This document shows positions 12,067 through 22,280 of a stretch of 54,037 nt of DNA, one piece after another. Position numbers and translations under genes: made by a program. The first letter of the stretch is position 1. Every line of letters begins with the position of its first letter. Source of the DNA: Sporisorium sorghi (lineage: Eukaryota > Basidiomycota > Ustilaginomycetes > Ustilaginales > Ustilaginaceae); the NCBI GenBank assembly GCA_023212695.1, contig JALCCG010000151.1:1-54037 (forward strand), written 5' to 3'. Below the pieces are notes generated by a model. The model made no database searches, was not told the origin of the DNA, and saw only the letters and a list, made by a program, of their open reading frames with translations.

Positions 12067-15000
12067 TCATACGAGGTACTGCTGCAGACCTGCCGCCTGC
12101 ACCTTGTCCGGGATCTGCGTGTTGAGCTGGCTCACAAATCCGCACACCTGCCCACGCAGCAGCGCGCCCAGGTTGTCCTCGTCGCCCGCAAGCACGTGCG
12201 CAAACAGCTGCAGGATCGTGTCGATGTTCTGCGACGCCACCGCATTGTTCGCCTGGATCAGGTTCATCATGCAGTGCAGCACGGGCGACCACTCGGCCAT
12301 GTCCTTCTGCAGCGGCAACGACGAGAACAGGATCGGCAGCGCCTGGTCCAGCGGCACCGCGTCGGCGTTCTTGATGATCATCCTCGACAGGCAGCCGCAC
12401 GCATTGTCGCGCGCCGTCAGCACCTCGTCCGACTCGTTCTGGCCCTTTTCGAAGAAGGGGCGGATGGCGTTGAGCAGCGCAGGGAAGTGTGCGCTCAGGT
12501 CCGCCTGCGTGTTCTCGATGAGCACGCCCGACGCAAACACGGCGTTGGATCGCACCGATGCCTCCTCGTCCGAGAGCGCGCGCGAGAGCAGTGACAGCAT
12601 GTCCTGAGTGAAGGGCGTGATGGCGCTCTTCATACCCGTGATGATCTCGCCCAACGAGCCGATGGCGGTCGAGCGGTCGCTGACAGAGCGCCCGGGCGTG
12701 TAGTACTTCATGATCTGCGGCATGAACTGCTTCAACGGATCCGTGAAATCGGCCCCGAGCACGTTGGCCATGGCACCAACCAGGTCGGAAGCAGCCGAGA
12801 CCAAGACCGACTCGTACTCGGAAGCCTCCTCGTTCTCCTCTTCAGGCATCTCCGAGTCGAGCTGAGGTGGACTCTTCTTCTCGAGGATCATAATGGTGTA
12901 GGTGCACACCACGTCGAGGTGGTCGGGCGCGATGATGGCGGGCCCGTTCTTGTTGAGGCACTCGGCCAACGACTGGCACACCTCGATGGCGGCGGTTCTG
13001 TTTTGTAACACGTCGGATCAACGGCAAAGAAAGGTCAGTTGAATGTTCTCTGGCTGTGCCGCCTCGCGACCCCAAGATGGAGCGCAGAAGCAGAGACATG
13101 GACCGTTTGCCGCCATTGCTTTGGACCAGCAATCGCCAAAGGTCAGTGAAATAGGTTAAAAGTTATAGTCGTTCGACCCGCTCCTATAACGGACGTCATT
13201 GTGAGCTGAGAAAGTTTGTCATCCTGTGAAAAGGCGGCTGGCACGCAGCGGTGGTCCATGTCCCTTTTGCTTCCGCGTCTGTCTCAAAGGGTGTAAGCTG
13301 AAAGTTGCAACTCACCGGTCATCTTCGCTCTCCCACATCTCCATGACGGCAGGGATGACGGCGTTGACGAGCTTCTGCACGTCGGCGTTGAGCGGCACCT
13401 TGACGTGCACACCGGCCTGCCATGGCTGCGGGTTGCTGAGCTCGTTGAGCGTGTTGATGTAGGTGAAAAGAGCGGAAACAGCGCTCTTGCGGATGCCCTG
13501 GTAGAAGTGCTCGAGCAAGATGACGAGCTGCTCGACCGACTCCTGGATGTAAGGGAGGAAGCCCGACTTGGTGTGGGCAAAGATCTCACCGAGCGAGTCG
13601 GCGGCAACCTCCTTCTCGATGGCGATGGCCGAGTTGACGTTGAGGAAGGCGTCGTTGAGCTCGTCAACGTCGACAAAGCCATCGTCGTCGTCGTCATCGT
13701 CGCCGCCGGCGCTGATGCCCGGAATGCCGATACCGCTGATGGTGCCGTCGCCCGAAGCGCCGGGGACAGGGTCATGCTCGGACTGCTGGCACGACTGGAT
13801 GAGCCTGGGCACAACGTGCTGGAGGAAAGGCGTGAACTCTTCCCCGAACACACGCGACATGACGGCAAAGAAAATGAAGCTGCACTCGCGCAGACGCGGG
13901 TTGTTGAGGTCCATGCCTTCGAAAGCGAGCTTCATCAGGTCCTGGAAGTAAGGGCGGAAAGCCTCCTTGCCCACGGCCTCGGCAAAGGTGCCGACCGTGT
14001 CGGTGGTGATGCCGCGCAGATCCATGGCATCGCCTTCCTCGGTGAGCGTGAGGAAAGGCTTGATGCGCTGCATGGTCTGGTCAAAGTAAGGCAGGAAGCC
14101 CTCCTTGGAAGCGTGGGCGGCACTGCCAATGGCGCCCGTGACGGTAGCCTTGACAGGGATGGGGGCGGTCTCGAGAAGACCAGCGAGACGCTCCATGATG
14201 GCAGGCAAATACTGGGAAATGTCAGAGCCCATGACCTCGAGGAGCGAGTCGAGAGCAGTGCAGGCGGATCGCTGGGTGGCAGGGTCGTTGACGAGCTCCA
14301 TGATGACGGGGAGCAGAGTGGCGTGCTTGGCAGCGCACTCCTCCTCGAGCATCTCGCAGAGGCAGCCGAGGGCAACACAGGCGGCCTTGCGCACGACGGC
14401 ATCGTGATCCTTGAGACCGGCCTCGACGAAGGGCCAGAGGTCGTTCATGTGAGGGCGGATGTACTCGGAGCAGCCCTCGACCGAGACACCAAAGGCCATC
14501 ATGGCGGCCTTGCGGTGGTGAGGGTCCTGGTTGCTCATGTAGGCCTGCATCTGCTCGAGCAAGGGAGGGAAGACGTGGCTGGGGGGCAGCTCGGTGGCGA
14601 GACCGTCAATGACGCGGAGGGCGAGGCGCGAGGGCGAGTCCTCGTCGACGTCGTCCGAGTCCTCCTCGACGGCGATAGGCATGAGACGAGCAATCATGTG
14701 CTTGGCAAGGCCGAGACTCTGCACCTTGGAGCGCTTGTAGGAGCAGATCCAGATGAGCGAGTTGAGGCACATGAGACGGAGGTCCTCCTCGTGCTCGGTG
14801 TTGGCGCCGTTGGCGAGGAAAAAGTCGATGAGCTCTGCAATGTGGTTCGAGATGATGGGCACTTCGAGCATGCAGATCTCCTCGAGCACATCGAGGATCT
14901 GTCGGACACCGTCCTGGTTGCTCTGCTCGAGACACTGGTTGAGGACGCCAACCATCTGGGGCACGGCGGACTGCATGGCAGCAAGGTCAGCCGAGGCGTC

Positions 15001-15705
15001 GCTCTCGAGGTTCTGTGCGACCTTGCCGAGGGCACGGACGGTGGTGACACGGACCTCGAGGCTCTCTGGGTCCTGCAAGCTCTTGGCGAAGAGCTGCATG
15101 ATCTGGGGGAGGTGCTTGTCGAGGGCCTCGCCGCCGTCGACAAAGGTCTCGAGGACGGTGTAGAAGACGAAAAGTGAGATCTGTCGGTGGGTAGCGTTGG
15201 GCGAGTCGGCGGCCTGGAAGAGGAAAGGGAGGAGGGCGGGCCAAGAGCCGGCGGGGAGCTCGCGCTTGGCGATCTCGGAGATGACACGGGCGATGGCGTT
15301 GCGGACGGCAGCGGCCTGCTCGTTGGTGACGACCTCGAGGAGCTTGGCCTTGATGCCATCACGGACCTGGACGGACTGCTTTGTCCAGACCTTGCCTCCG
15401 CTCTTTGCGAGACGCTTCCTCAACTCGACGGCGGCGAGCTGACGGACGGCGAGGTCGGGCGAGGTGGCGAGGATCTCGAAGAGGGCAGGGATGCATTGCG
15501 GGTTCTTGTAGTAGTTGTTCTGGAGCGACTCGGTAGCTGCCTTGACAGTGTTGGTGTCGGGGACGTTGCTCTGCTTGAGGAGCTCGTGAAGCCCTTGAAC
15601 GAAAGAGGGCTGTATGGTATCGAACAGTACAAGACGGAGAGCGGAATCAGTAGCTGCTCAGAAAAGGTGCGGGGCGAGACAGCCATGCGGGATACTTACA
15701 TCCAT
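12067..15705 (-). CDS. kap121: Importin beta Kap121/Pse1 (importin-5), three exons
   Basis: This nuclear import receptor binds nuclear-localisation cargo, Ran-GTP and nucleoporins. Exons on the minus strand are 15705-15700, 15609-13316 and 12997-12067, giving 1076 aa, close to yeast Pse1 and human IPO5 (about 1090). Exon 1 is only ATGGAT, followed by donor GTAAGT. The acceptor CATACAG at 15610 joins in frame to PSFVQGLHELLKQSN, a typical family start. The second intron (12998-13315, donor GTGAGT, acceptor AAAACAG) joins ...ESEDDR to TAAIEVCQSL within one HEAT helix pair. The product is helical HEAT repeats throughout, with LRKRLAKSGGKVW near residue 65 and an Asp-rich loop (GGDDDDDDDG). The last ~50 bases of exon 2 and the 318-nt intron were checked and no extra exon is needed. 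Confidence 0.93.
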
Positions 15706-16023
15706 GACGGTGTGAAGGTGGTCCGAACGCGGACTCTAGCGGGCGGTTGAGAGGAGGGAATGCTCCGCCTGATCCAGGAGATGGCTTGAACGACTTGCGG
15801 AAGCGGATCCACTCGACGTCCAGATGTGTCTGTAGCTGCGAGAGAGGCAGTTACAGAGGAAGTGGTGGTGAAAAACAAGGACTGAGAGGTTCAAACAAGT
15901 CTCGAAAGCATCCGCGGGTGGATGAAGAGACAGGAAGGAGGGATGAGAGGAAGGGATGACAAGGTGAAGTGCGGAAAGGAAGAAGCAGTCGCGGACACGA
16001 GCTTGACCTTTCAAGAAGAAAGG

Positions 16024-16053
<30 letters not shown>
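16024..16053 (+). repeat. Poly-A tract, 30 nt
   Basis: An uninterrupted run of 30 A between two divergent promoters. Confidence 0.9.
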
Positions 16054-16056
<3 letters not shown>

Positions 16057-16530
16057 CCTTCAGCAAACGAGAAGAACACTTTTTCTCTCTCTTTTTCTTC
16101 CTCCGTTTCTCGGCGGGCGTTGAGTGTGGCAGGCAAGCGTGTGCGTGCGTGCGAGCGCGTGTGTGTGTCTGTGTGGGTCTCTTTCCGCATCAATCGACTC
16201 TGCGACTTCTCTGCTGCTGCTCTGAAGTTTGAGTCAAAAATTTGGCTCGAGCTGCAACTTCAAAATTTTCCTGATTTTGGTGGATGAATCTTTTTTCGCA
16301 CGACAAGGCGTGTGATCGCCTCAATGGAAGATGCTAGGCTGTGAGGGCTGAGCAATTTTCGGTTCACCGCAGCAGAAGCTGGGAGGAAGGTCGAGCGGAA
16401 AAGCTCATGTTCTGTAGGTTATATGAGCAACGATTTGAACTGTCCATCCTCTCATCCTGCCATCATCCTCATCGCATCGCAAACACAAACTTCTCTTCAG
16501 CAGCAGCTGTTTCCGCTTCAACAACACAAG

Positions 16531-16581
16531 GTATCACTTTGCTACTGACGTCGATCTCGACATACAACCTCTTTTTTTCAG
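16531..16581 (+). other. Probable 5'UTR intron
   Basis: Donor AAG/GTATCA, a branch-like CTACTGAC (16542-16549) and acceptor TTTTTTTCAG at 16581 define a 51-nt intron, 27 bases before the ATG at 16609. Confidence 0.6.
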
Positions 16582-16608
16582 CTTGGCTGTCAACGCCATC
16601 CCACAACC

Positions 16609-17724
16609 ATGTTGAGGCCATCCTTCCAGACTCTGCAGCGCTCGCTGCACAGCTCGCTGCTGGTGGCTCGATCCTCTGCATCGTCCTACTCTACCACCAG
16701 CAGGGCCGTGGCTCAGCCCCTTCGCTTGCTTTCCTCCGCGGCCAAGTCGCCACTCGCATCCACGAGCCATGGCGCAGTGCAGCAGCAGCCACTTCGTCAG
16801 GTGCAGCAACAGGTTCGAGGTGTTCGCACCAGCCCTTTCCGTCCTAACGGCGGCAACGGTGCTGGCGGCTCGGGCGGACGCTTTGCCTTTGCTGCGCCTC
16901 ACGCTGCTCCTGCGGCTGACGCACCCACCAGCTTCACGCAGCCCGGCGGATGGACTCGCGCTTTGACCAGTTTCGGTATCATCGGTGCCACTGCCTTTGG
17001 TGCCAACATGTTCTTCAACCGCGAGACCCGCGACTCGCTCCACCCCGTCGAGGCCGAGTATCTGCACAAGACCTTCATGTACCTTGCCGGTGGTCTCACC
17101 TTGACCGGCGCCGCTGCCGTCGGCTTGCACCGCTACGGTGTCTCGCAGCGCGTCATGATGGCCAACCCCTGGCTGGTGCTCGGTGTCGGTCTCGTTGCTA
17201 GCATTGGCGGCATGCTCGGTGCCACCTCGCTTCCACCCGGTCATCCGCTCAAGGTGCCCTCCTGGCTGCTCTTCAACGCTTCTCAGGCCGCCGTGCTCAG
17301 TCCCTTGCTCTTCCTCAACCCGGCCGTCCTCTCGCGTGCTGCCCTCTACACCGCTGGTCTGGTGGGCTCGCTCTGCTACGTCGGCGCCACCGCCAAGGAA
17401 GACAAGTACCTCTGGATGGGCGGCCCCTTGCTCGCCGGTGTCACCATCGTCGCTCTCTCGTCGCTGGCGCCCATGCTGCTGCCCCGCACCGCCTTCCGCA
17501 CCCTCGCCGCCACTGAGGCGCTCTCGCTCTACGGTGGTCTCGCCGTGTTCGGTGCCTTTGTGCTCTACGACACGCAGCGCATCCTCAAGCACGCTCAGAT
17601 GGTGCGAGCTGGCTACGCCGTCGGTGATCCGCTCGCCGAGTCGATCAGCCTCGAGCTTGATTTCATCAACATCTTTGTTAGGATGGTGCAGATCCTCGGC
17701 ATGCAGCAGAACCGTCGCAAGTGA
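16609..17724 (+). CDS. Mitochondrial Bax-inhibitor-1 family protein (GHITM/TMBIM5-like)
   Basis: The family consists of polytopic inner-membrane proteins; the animal GHITM/TMBIM5 member is linked to cristae structure and cation exchange. The 371-aa product starts with a Ser/Arg-rich stretch free of acidic residues (about 1-85), which looks like a mitochondrial presequence. It is followed by a Gly-rich linker and seven to eight hydrophobic segments from about residue 122 to the end. Family features are the order of helices, FNRETRDSLHPVEAEYLHKTF before the second helix, and the LYDTQRI motif with ELDFINIFVRMVQILG near the C-terminus. The ATG lies just after a short probable leader intron. It is unspliced in the coding part. 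The antisense frame 16534-17592 is a shadow. Function here is inferred from the family. Confidence 0.88.
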   Translation: MLRPSFQTLQRSLHSSLLVARSSASSYSTTSRAVAQPLRLLSSAAKSPLASTSHGAVQQQPLRQVQQQVRGVRTSPFRPNGGNGAGGSGGRFAFAAPHAAPAADAPTSFTQPGGWTRALTSFGIIGATAFGANMFFNRETRDSLHPVEAEYLHKTFMYLAGGLTLTGAAAVGLHRYGVSQRVMMANPWLVLGVGLVASIGGMLGATSLPPGHPLKVPSWLLFNASQAAVLSPLLFLNPAVLSRAALYTAGLVGSLCYVGATAKEDKYLWMGGPLLAGVTIVALSSLAPMLLPRTAFRTLAATEALSLYGGLAVFGAFVLYDTQRILKHAQMVRAGYAVGDPLAESISLELDFINIFVRMVQILGMQQNRRK

Positions 17725-18116
17725 GCGCCGGCATCGACCCCCAGCACAACCCCCCAGCTTTTTGATTCGACTCGTTGATTTCGCCTTTACTCCGAAGGCG
17801 CTGTATTACCACCCATTCCCAGTTCGTTCGTCTAATTTCTTCGCCTCTTCGTCAAGCATAGCAACCACCACCTCTCTTCTGGTTTCCGGAAGCATTCCCA
17901 ACCACACATTGTAAGATACCTGCTGCTACGATGTGCGACCGTGTGTCACTCGGTTCATCGATGGCATCGGGCGTAACACGCAAAAAGCACTCTCATTCAT
18001 TTGACCCTCTTGGCCTGGCTCGCCTGTGTCGAGTGTCTTGCACTGCCGCCGCTGCCCGCATCACCCACTTCTCCGCCATGCCTACCTGATCTCAATCTCT
18101 TCTCTCCTTCCCTTCC

Positions 18117-18159
<43 letters not shown>

Positions 18160-18164
18160 CCCCT

Positions 18165-18197
<33 letters not shown>

Positions 18198-18408
18198 TCC
18201 CCCCCCCCCCCCTTCCCCCCCCCCCCCCTCCCCACACTCACCGTGAAGCAATCCTCGAATCACCGCCTCCCCTCACTAACTACGCATAGATCCGACTTGG
18301 ACCGCTCGTGCATCCCTTCCTTCCTCCCTGCAAACCTACTTCAACCGCCTCAAATCCTTATCTACCTTTTCCTCCCTTCATATCATCCACTCCCCTCTCA
18401 TTCTCACA
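17725..18408. other. Intergenic region with poly-C tract
   Basis: This holds the 3' flank of the Bax-inhibitor-like gene and the upstream region of the GGT-family gene. Apart from the poly-C tract at 18119-18233, it is C/T-rich (18290-18408). A CACTAACTACGCATAG string (18272-18287) looks like a branch point and acceptor, so a leader intron may span part of the tract. Confidence 0.5.
18119..18233 (+). repeat. Poly-C tract, ~115 nt, with rare T
   Basis: The tract is almost pure C on the plus strand, broken only by single or paired T residues. The longest uninterrupted run is over 30. It lies about 175 bp upstream of the GGT-family start. Such a run could form i-motif or G-quadruplex structures, and its exact length is doubtful in any assembly. 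Confidence 0.9.
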
Positions 18409-20187
18409 ATGTCGACGGCACGCACCCCGCTCAACTGGTCCCTTACGGCGCCACACCACTCCAACACCTACTCGCGCTTCGCCTCGCGCCGCTCCACCGT
18501 GCTCTCCACCAAAGGCGTCGTAGCCTCCTCCCAACCCCTCGCCTCTTCCGCGGGAATCGAGATCCTCAACGCCGGCGGTAACGCGGCCGACGCAGCCGTC
18601 GCGGTCGCCGCTGCGCTCAACGTGACCGAGCCGTGCAACACGGGTATCGGTGGCGATGCGTTCTGTCTCTTCTACGACGCTACCACGCGCAGCGTTCGGG
18701 CGTTCAACGGCTCGGGGCGCGCACCTGCCAACATGACGCTCGACGTGCTGCGCGCCAAGGGTGTGGAAGGGGTCGAGATCCCCGGCAACAGCATCCACAG
18801 CGTCACCGTCCCCGGCGCGGCAGCCGCGTGGGTCGATACTGTCGAGCAGTTGGGAAGTGGAAAGCTCACGATGCAGGACATTCTCGCCCCGGCGATTAGG
18901 CTCGCGGAACAGGGGTACCCCGTGCACGAGTCCACGGCGTACCTCTGGGGGCGCAGCGAGAACTTGATCAAGAAAGCGTCGGAGAATGCGGGGGAGATGT
19001 TGTTGGACGGTAAAGCGCCGCGCACGGGCGAGCTGATGCGCATGCCCACGCTGGCGCGCACGTTCCGCGAGCTCGCGACCAAGGGGAAAGAGGCGTTCTA
19101 TACGGGGAGAGTGGCAGAGGCGATCGTCGAGCTGGTGCAGTCCCAAGGCGGGGTGATGGAGCTCGATGATTTGAAGGATCATCTCGAGCGCGGGACGGAG
19201 GAGGTGACGCCCATCAAATACACGTACAACCACCCCGCTGCCGCTGGCGATTTGACCGGTAAAGAGGGAGTGACGATGTACGAGTGCCCGCCGAACGGCC
19301 AGGGCTTGACAACGCTCGTGGCGCTCGGGATCCTGGACGAGCTGCAGAACCAGGGCCTCGTCGGCGACCTGGCCAAAGTCGAGCACAACTCGGTCGAGTA
19401 CCTGCACGCTTTGATCGAGGCCCTGCGCCTGGCGTTTGCGGACACGCGCTACCACGTCGCGGACCCGGCGCACTCGGAGCACGACGTCGCGGCGCTCCTC
19501 CTGAACCCTGCGTACCTCGCCACCCGTGTGAAGCTCTTCAACCCCACGCGCGCCTCCGTCGACCTCGAAAAAGGCTCGCCGGCCAACACGTGCGATACAG
19601 TCTACTTCAGCGTGACGGACCAATGGGGCAACGCGTGCAGCTTCATCAACTCGAACTACGCCGGTTTCGGCACAGGCGCCGTCCCGCGCGGGTGCGGGTT
19701 CACCCTCCAAAACCGCGGTGCGGGCTTCCACCTCGCCGAAGGGCACCCCAACTGCGTAGCCCCCCGCAAGAGGCCGTACCACACCATCATCCCCGCCATG
19801 GCGACGCGCGGCGACGAGCTCTTCCTCAGCTTCGGCGTGATGGGCGGCTTCATGCAGCCCCAGGGCCAGGTGCAGGTGTTGTTGAATATCCTGCATCATG
19901 GTTTCAGCGTGCAGGATGCACTGGATGCGCCGCGGTTCTGTATCGGCGCGGGCATGGCGGGCCCGGAGGGCGCGACGTCGGAGGTGTACTTCGAGGAAGG
20001 GGTGAGGCGGGAGGTGGTGGAGGAGCTGGAGAGGATGGGGCATAAGGTGAAAGTGGTAGATAGATGGGGGAGGTTCCAGTTCGGAAGGGGGCAGGTGATT
20101 CAGAAGGTCAGCAACGATAAGGGCAAGTTGGTGTGGGCGGCGGGTAGCGATCCGCGTGCGGACGGTCAGGCGATTGCTCAGGTGTGA
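18409..20187 (+). CDS. Gamma-glutamyltranspeptidase-family N-terminal nucleophile hydrolase
   Basis: The family makes a proenzyme that cuts itself to expose a catalytic Thr, and hydrolyses or transfers gamma-glutamyl groups or related amides. In this 592-aa protein, NAGGNAADAAVA (about 52-63) and TGIGGDAF are typical of the large subunit. The nucleophile is most likely Thr397 (TCDTVYFSVTD), followed by the small-subunit pattern GNACSFINSNYAGFGTGAV. There is no signal peptide or N-terminal membrane anchor, unlike classical fungal GGT. With the TCDTVY variant, this suggests a cytosolic member, perhaps close to oxamate amidohydrolase (HpxW type) rather than a glutathione-cleaving GGT. The long antisense frame 18358-20379 is a shadow. 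It converges on the polynucleotide kinase gene, with 145 bp between stops. Confidence 0.88.
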   Translation: MSTARTPLNWSLTAPHHSNTYSRFASRRSTVLSTKGVVASSQPLASSAGIEILNAGGNAADAAVAVAAALNVTEPCNTGIGGDAFCLFYDATTRSVRAFNGSGRAPANMTLDVLRAKGVEGVEIPGNSIHSVTVPGAAAAWVDTVEQLGSGKLTMQDILAPAIRLAEQGYPVHESTAYLWGRSENLIKKASENAGEMLLDGKAPRTGELMRMPTLARTFRELATKGKEAFYTGRVAEAIVELVQSQGGVMELDDLKDHLERGTEEVTPIKYTYNHPAAAGDLTGKEGVTMYECPPNGQGLTTLVALGILDELQNQGLVGDLAKVEHNSVEYLHALIEALRLAFADTRYHVADPAHSEHDVAALLLNPAYLATRVKLFNPTRASVDLEKGSPANTCDTVYFSVTDQWGNACSFINSNYAGFGTGAVPRGCGFTLQNRGAGFHLAEGHPNCVAPRKRPYHTIIPAMATRGDELFLSFGVMGGFMQPQGQVQVLLNILHHGFSVQDALDAPRFCIGAGMAGPEGATSEVYFEEGVRREVVEELERMGHKVKVVDRWGRFQFGRGQVIQKVSNDKGKLVWAAGSDPRADGQAIAQV

Positions 20188-20332
20188 AGCCACGGGCACT
20201 TTTGTACATCTCTGTGCTGTGAACATCAAAGTGAAGGCTCTCGCTGTTCTTGACATCAAAGTGAAGATTCTCTCTCTCTCTCTCTGTGCAGCACCGCTTC
20301 GTGTTTGTTCGCCGTTCGATGTGAGCACACCA

Positions 20333-21811
20333 TCAATGGTAGTACATCCGATACCTCTTGCCCACCTCTTCATCGCCACACCACCGCCACACCACCCTTA
20401 CTACATCCCCCTCAAACCCCTCCGCCCGCCTCGGCACCTCCCTGCCCCTGAACCACTTTTCGATTGCGCTATACGGCAGCACATCCCTCTTCACCTCCCC
20501 CATCCCCCTCACCGGCCCATAGTACGCCCTAAAATGGTTATTGTGCACACACACCTCCCTGGGCACATCGAAGTAGACACATCTGATCTTCACCCCCAAC
20601 TTTGCCGCAAGATCCACGTACAGCTTGCGCGTCTTGACGTCGCGGTTCGTGTTATCCACCACACAGCTGCGTGCGGCGGCGATGGTGTCCGCGACGACGC
20701 GCAGACACTTGTCGCGCGAGTGCAGCGTGTCCTGGTTGACGTGCACGTAGCCGGCGTGTGCGAAGGTGCGTGTGTAGAGGTACGTCTTGCCCGAGGCTGG
20801 TGGGCCGACGAAGAGGACGATCTCGGGTGAGGTTGCGTCTGTAGCGCCAAGGATGGTGCGTGAGACGTTGGTGTCCGTGTCGATTGTGGAGAGGTCGACC
20901 GTGACCATCTCGTCCTCTGGTTCTGCGACTAGTCCTTTGAGCGTTCCATTCGCCGGCGTGGACAGCGCAGAAGGACTCCATGGCCGGATCGGGATCTCGT
21001 ACTCTTTCGCCCCCGCTAAAAAGTACTCTTCCGGAGTGAAAAACACCAGCCCGGCATTCAACGCCCACTTGAGATCGGTATTCTGATGATCCATGTACTT
21101 CTTCCGCCCCGCCGCATCGCCCACGAAAAAGCTCTGCGCCAAATCCACCTCCACGCCACCGTTTTGCCCAACAAACGCGTCCCACATCCCCAGCCGCGGC
21201 TTCCTAAACTCGTCGTCCCCCAGCGCAGCAAGCACGCGCATCGGCACGTCGATAGCCGCAGCGATATGCGCCATCTTTTTCTTCCACGTCGTCAGCCCCG
21301 ATTTGGCCGACGACGCCGTCTGCTTTTGGTTCGTAATGATCACCACGGCGAAGCCCTGTTCGTGCTGCTCTCGGATGCGCTGGATGACCGATAGGGTGCC
21401 AGAGCGGGGTGGGGAGGAGAAGAGAAACTCGAAATCGTACTCGTCCGTCTTGCTCGGAAACGTCTTGCCGTTTTTGGGCCGGACGATGGTGCCGTCGAGA
21501 TCGTAGAATGCTACCTTTGAGGACGGTGTAGGGTAGCCGTATACGCCGTGCAGACAAGTTCTGTTGCGTCCGAGCGGGTCGAGCCATTTGAGGTTTTTGG
21601 AGGATGATGACGACGAAGCGCTGTTGGCTGAACGCGGTTGGAAGATCGATGCGAGTTTGGGTGGAGGCTTGGCGCTGGTGCCTGCGCTGGTGGAGCCTTT
21701 CTTGAGCTCGGATGCTCGGACGGGGAGAACTGGCTCTTCATCGTCGTCGGACTCGTCTTTAGACCTTTTAGCGCTCGTCAAGCCATCCTGCTGCGCAAGC
21801 GTGCGCTTCAT
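20333..21811 (-). CDS. pnk1: Bifunctional polynucleotide 3'-phosphatase / 5'-kinase
   Basis: The enzyme restores 3'-OH and 5'-phosphate ends at DNA breaks, in base excision and strand-break repair in the nucleus. The 492-aa product has a low-complexity head (1-72) with a basic stretch near SAKRSK. A HAD-type phosphatase follows, with catalytic DLDGT at 104-108 and ITNQ, and then a kinase domain with Walker A GPPASGKT at about 337-345, NQDTL and the DNTNRD motif. No FHA domain is present, unlike human PNKP; the domain order resembles S. pombe Pnk1. The ATG at 21811 is the first in frame. It is unspliced. Confidence in the family is high. Confidence 0.93.
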   Translation of the reverse strand: MKRTLAQQDGLTSAKRSKDESDDDEEPVLPVRASELKKGSTSAGTSAKPPPKLASIFQPRSANSASSSSSSKNLKWLDPLGRNRTCLHGVYGYPTPSSKVAFYDLDGTIVRPKNGKTFPSKTDEYDFEFLFSSPPRSGTLSVIQRIREQHEQGFAVVIITNQKQTASSAKSGLTTWKKKMAHIAAAIDVPMRVLAALGDDEFRKPRLGMWDAFVGQNGGVEVDLAQSFFVGDAAGRKKYMDHQNTDLKWALNAGLVFFTPEEYFLAGAKEYEIPIRPWSPSALSTPANGTLKGLVAEPEDEMVTVDLSTIDTDTNVSRTILGATDATSPEIVLFVGPPASGKTYLYTRTFAHAGYVHVNQDTLHSRDKCLRVVADTIAAARSCVVDNTNRDVKTRKLYVDLAAKLGVKIRCVYFDVPREVCVHNNHFRAYYGPVRGMGEVKRDVLPYSAIEKWFRGREVPRRAEGFEGDVVRVVWRWCGDEEVGKRYRMYYH

Positions 21812-22280
21812 CGCGACGACCTTGAAGGCTGAGTCGACGCCGAACCTCGCCCGACTGCTTCTGAATGCGCTCGCAGCGCTGAGGATTCGCGTCGCTCGTA
21901 TCGACCACAGTGTGGTGGCAGCCTTTTGCTAGTGACCGGCGAGATGAGCGTGTTGAATGGTGCTGTGCCGGAGGAGGCCCGAACGCTGAGCAAGAAGATG
22001 ATGGTGGGGAGAAGGTGAGAATGAAAAAAAGCGGTGGCCCGTGAACTAAACCCTTGAATACATTTTTAGCCATGAAAAATCTCGCTCAAAAAATGACCCC
22101 AAAAAAAGAAGGTCGCAAAAATCAGACCTCCTCCTCATCCTCCCGACCCTCCAATACGGACACATCGTCAAAGGCATTCCACACATTTGAGTCATCACAA
22201 TCGCAGGCTGAGAAGCACGAGAATCTATTTCCGCAACCTCTATGCCCCAACAGCGCACTTTGCGCTAGAAAAGACCCCCT
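21812..22280. other. Upstream region of pnk1, downstream of trehalase
   Basis: 469 bases between two minus-strand genes. It should hold the pnk1 promoter and the trehalase 3' end. No frame or motif beyond short A-rich strings is seen. Confidence 0.55.

Larger units (their letters stand above)
15706..16608. other. Divergent promoter region, kap121 and Bax-inhibitor-like gene
   Basis: Both flanking genes are transcribed outward from here. It holds a 30-A run (16024-16053), CT- and GT-rich stretches (about 16081-16180), and the short leader intron at 16531-16581. No coding frame is supported. Confidence 0.6.

Noticed and set aside
13405..15177. 590-codon plus frame opposite kap121
   Set aside because: Antisense of HEAT repeats; Glu/Val/Gly-rich and without a domain.
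18358..20379. 673-codon minus frame opposite the GGT-family gene
   Set aside because: A codon-bias shadow. The plus strand holds clear family motifs.
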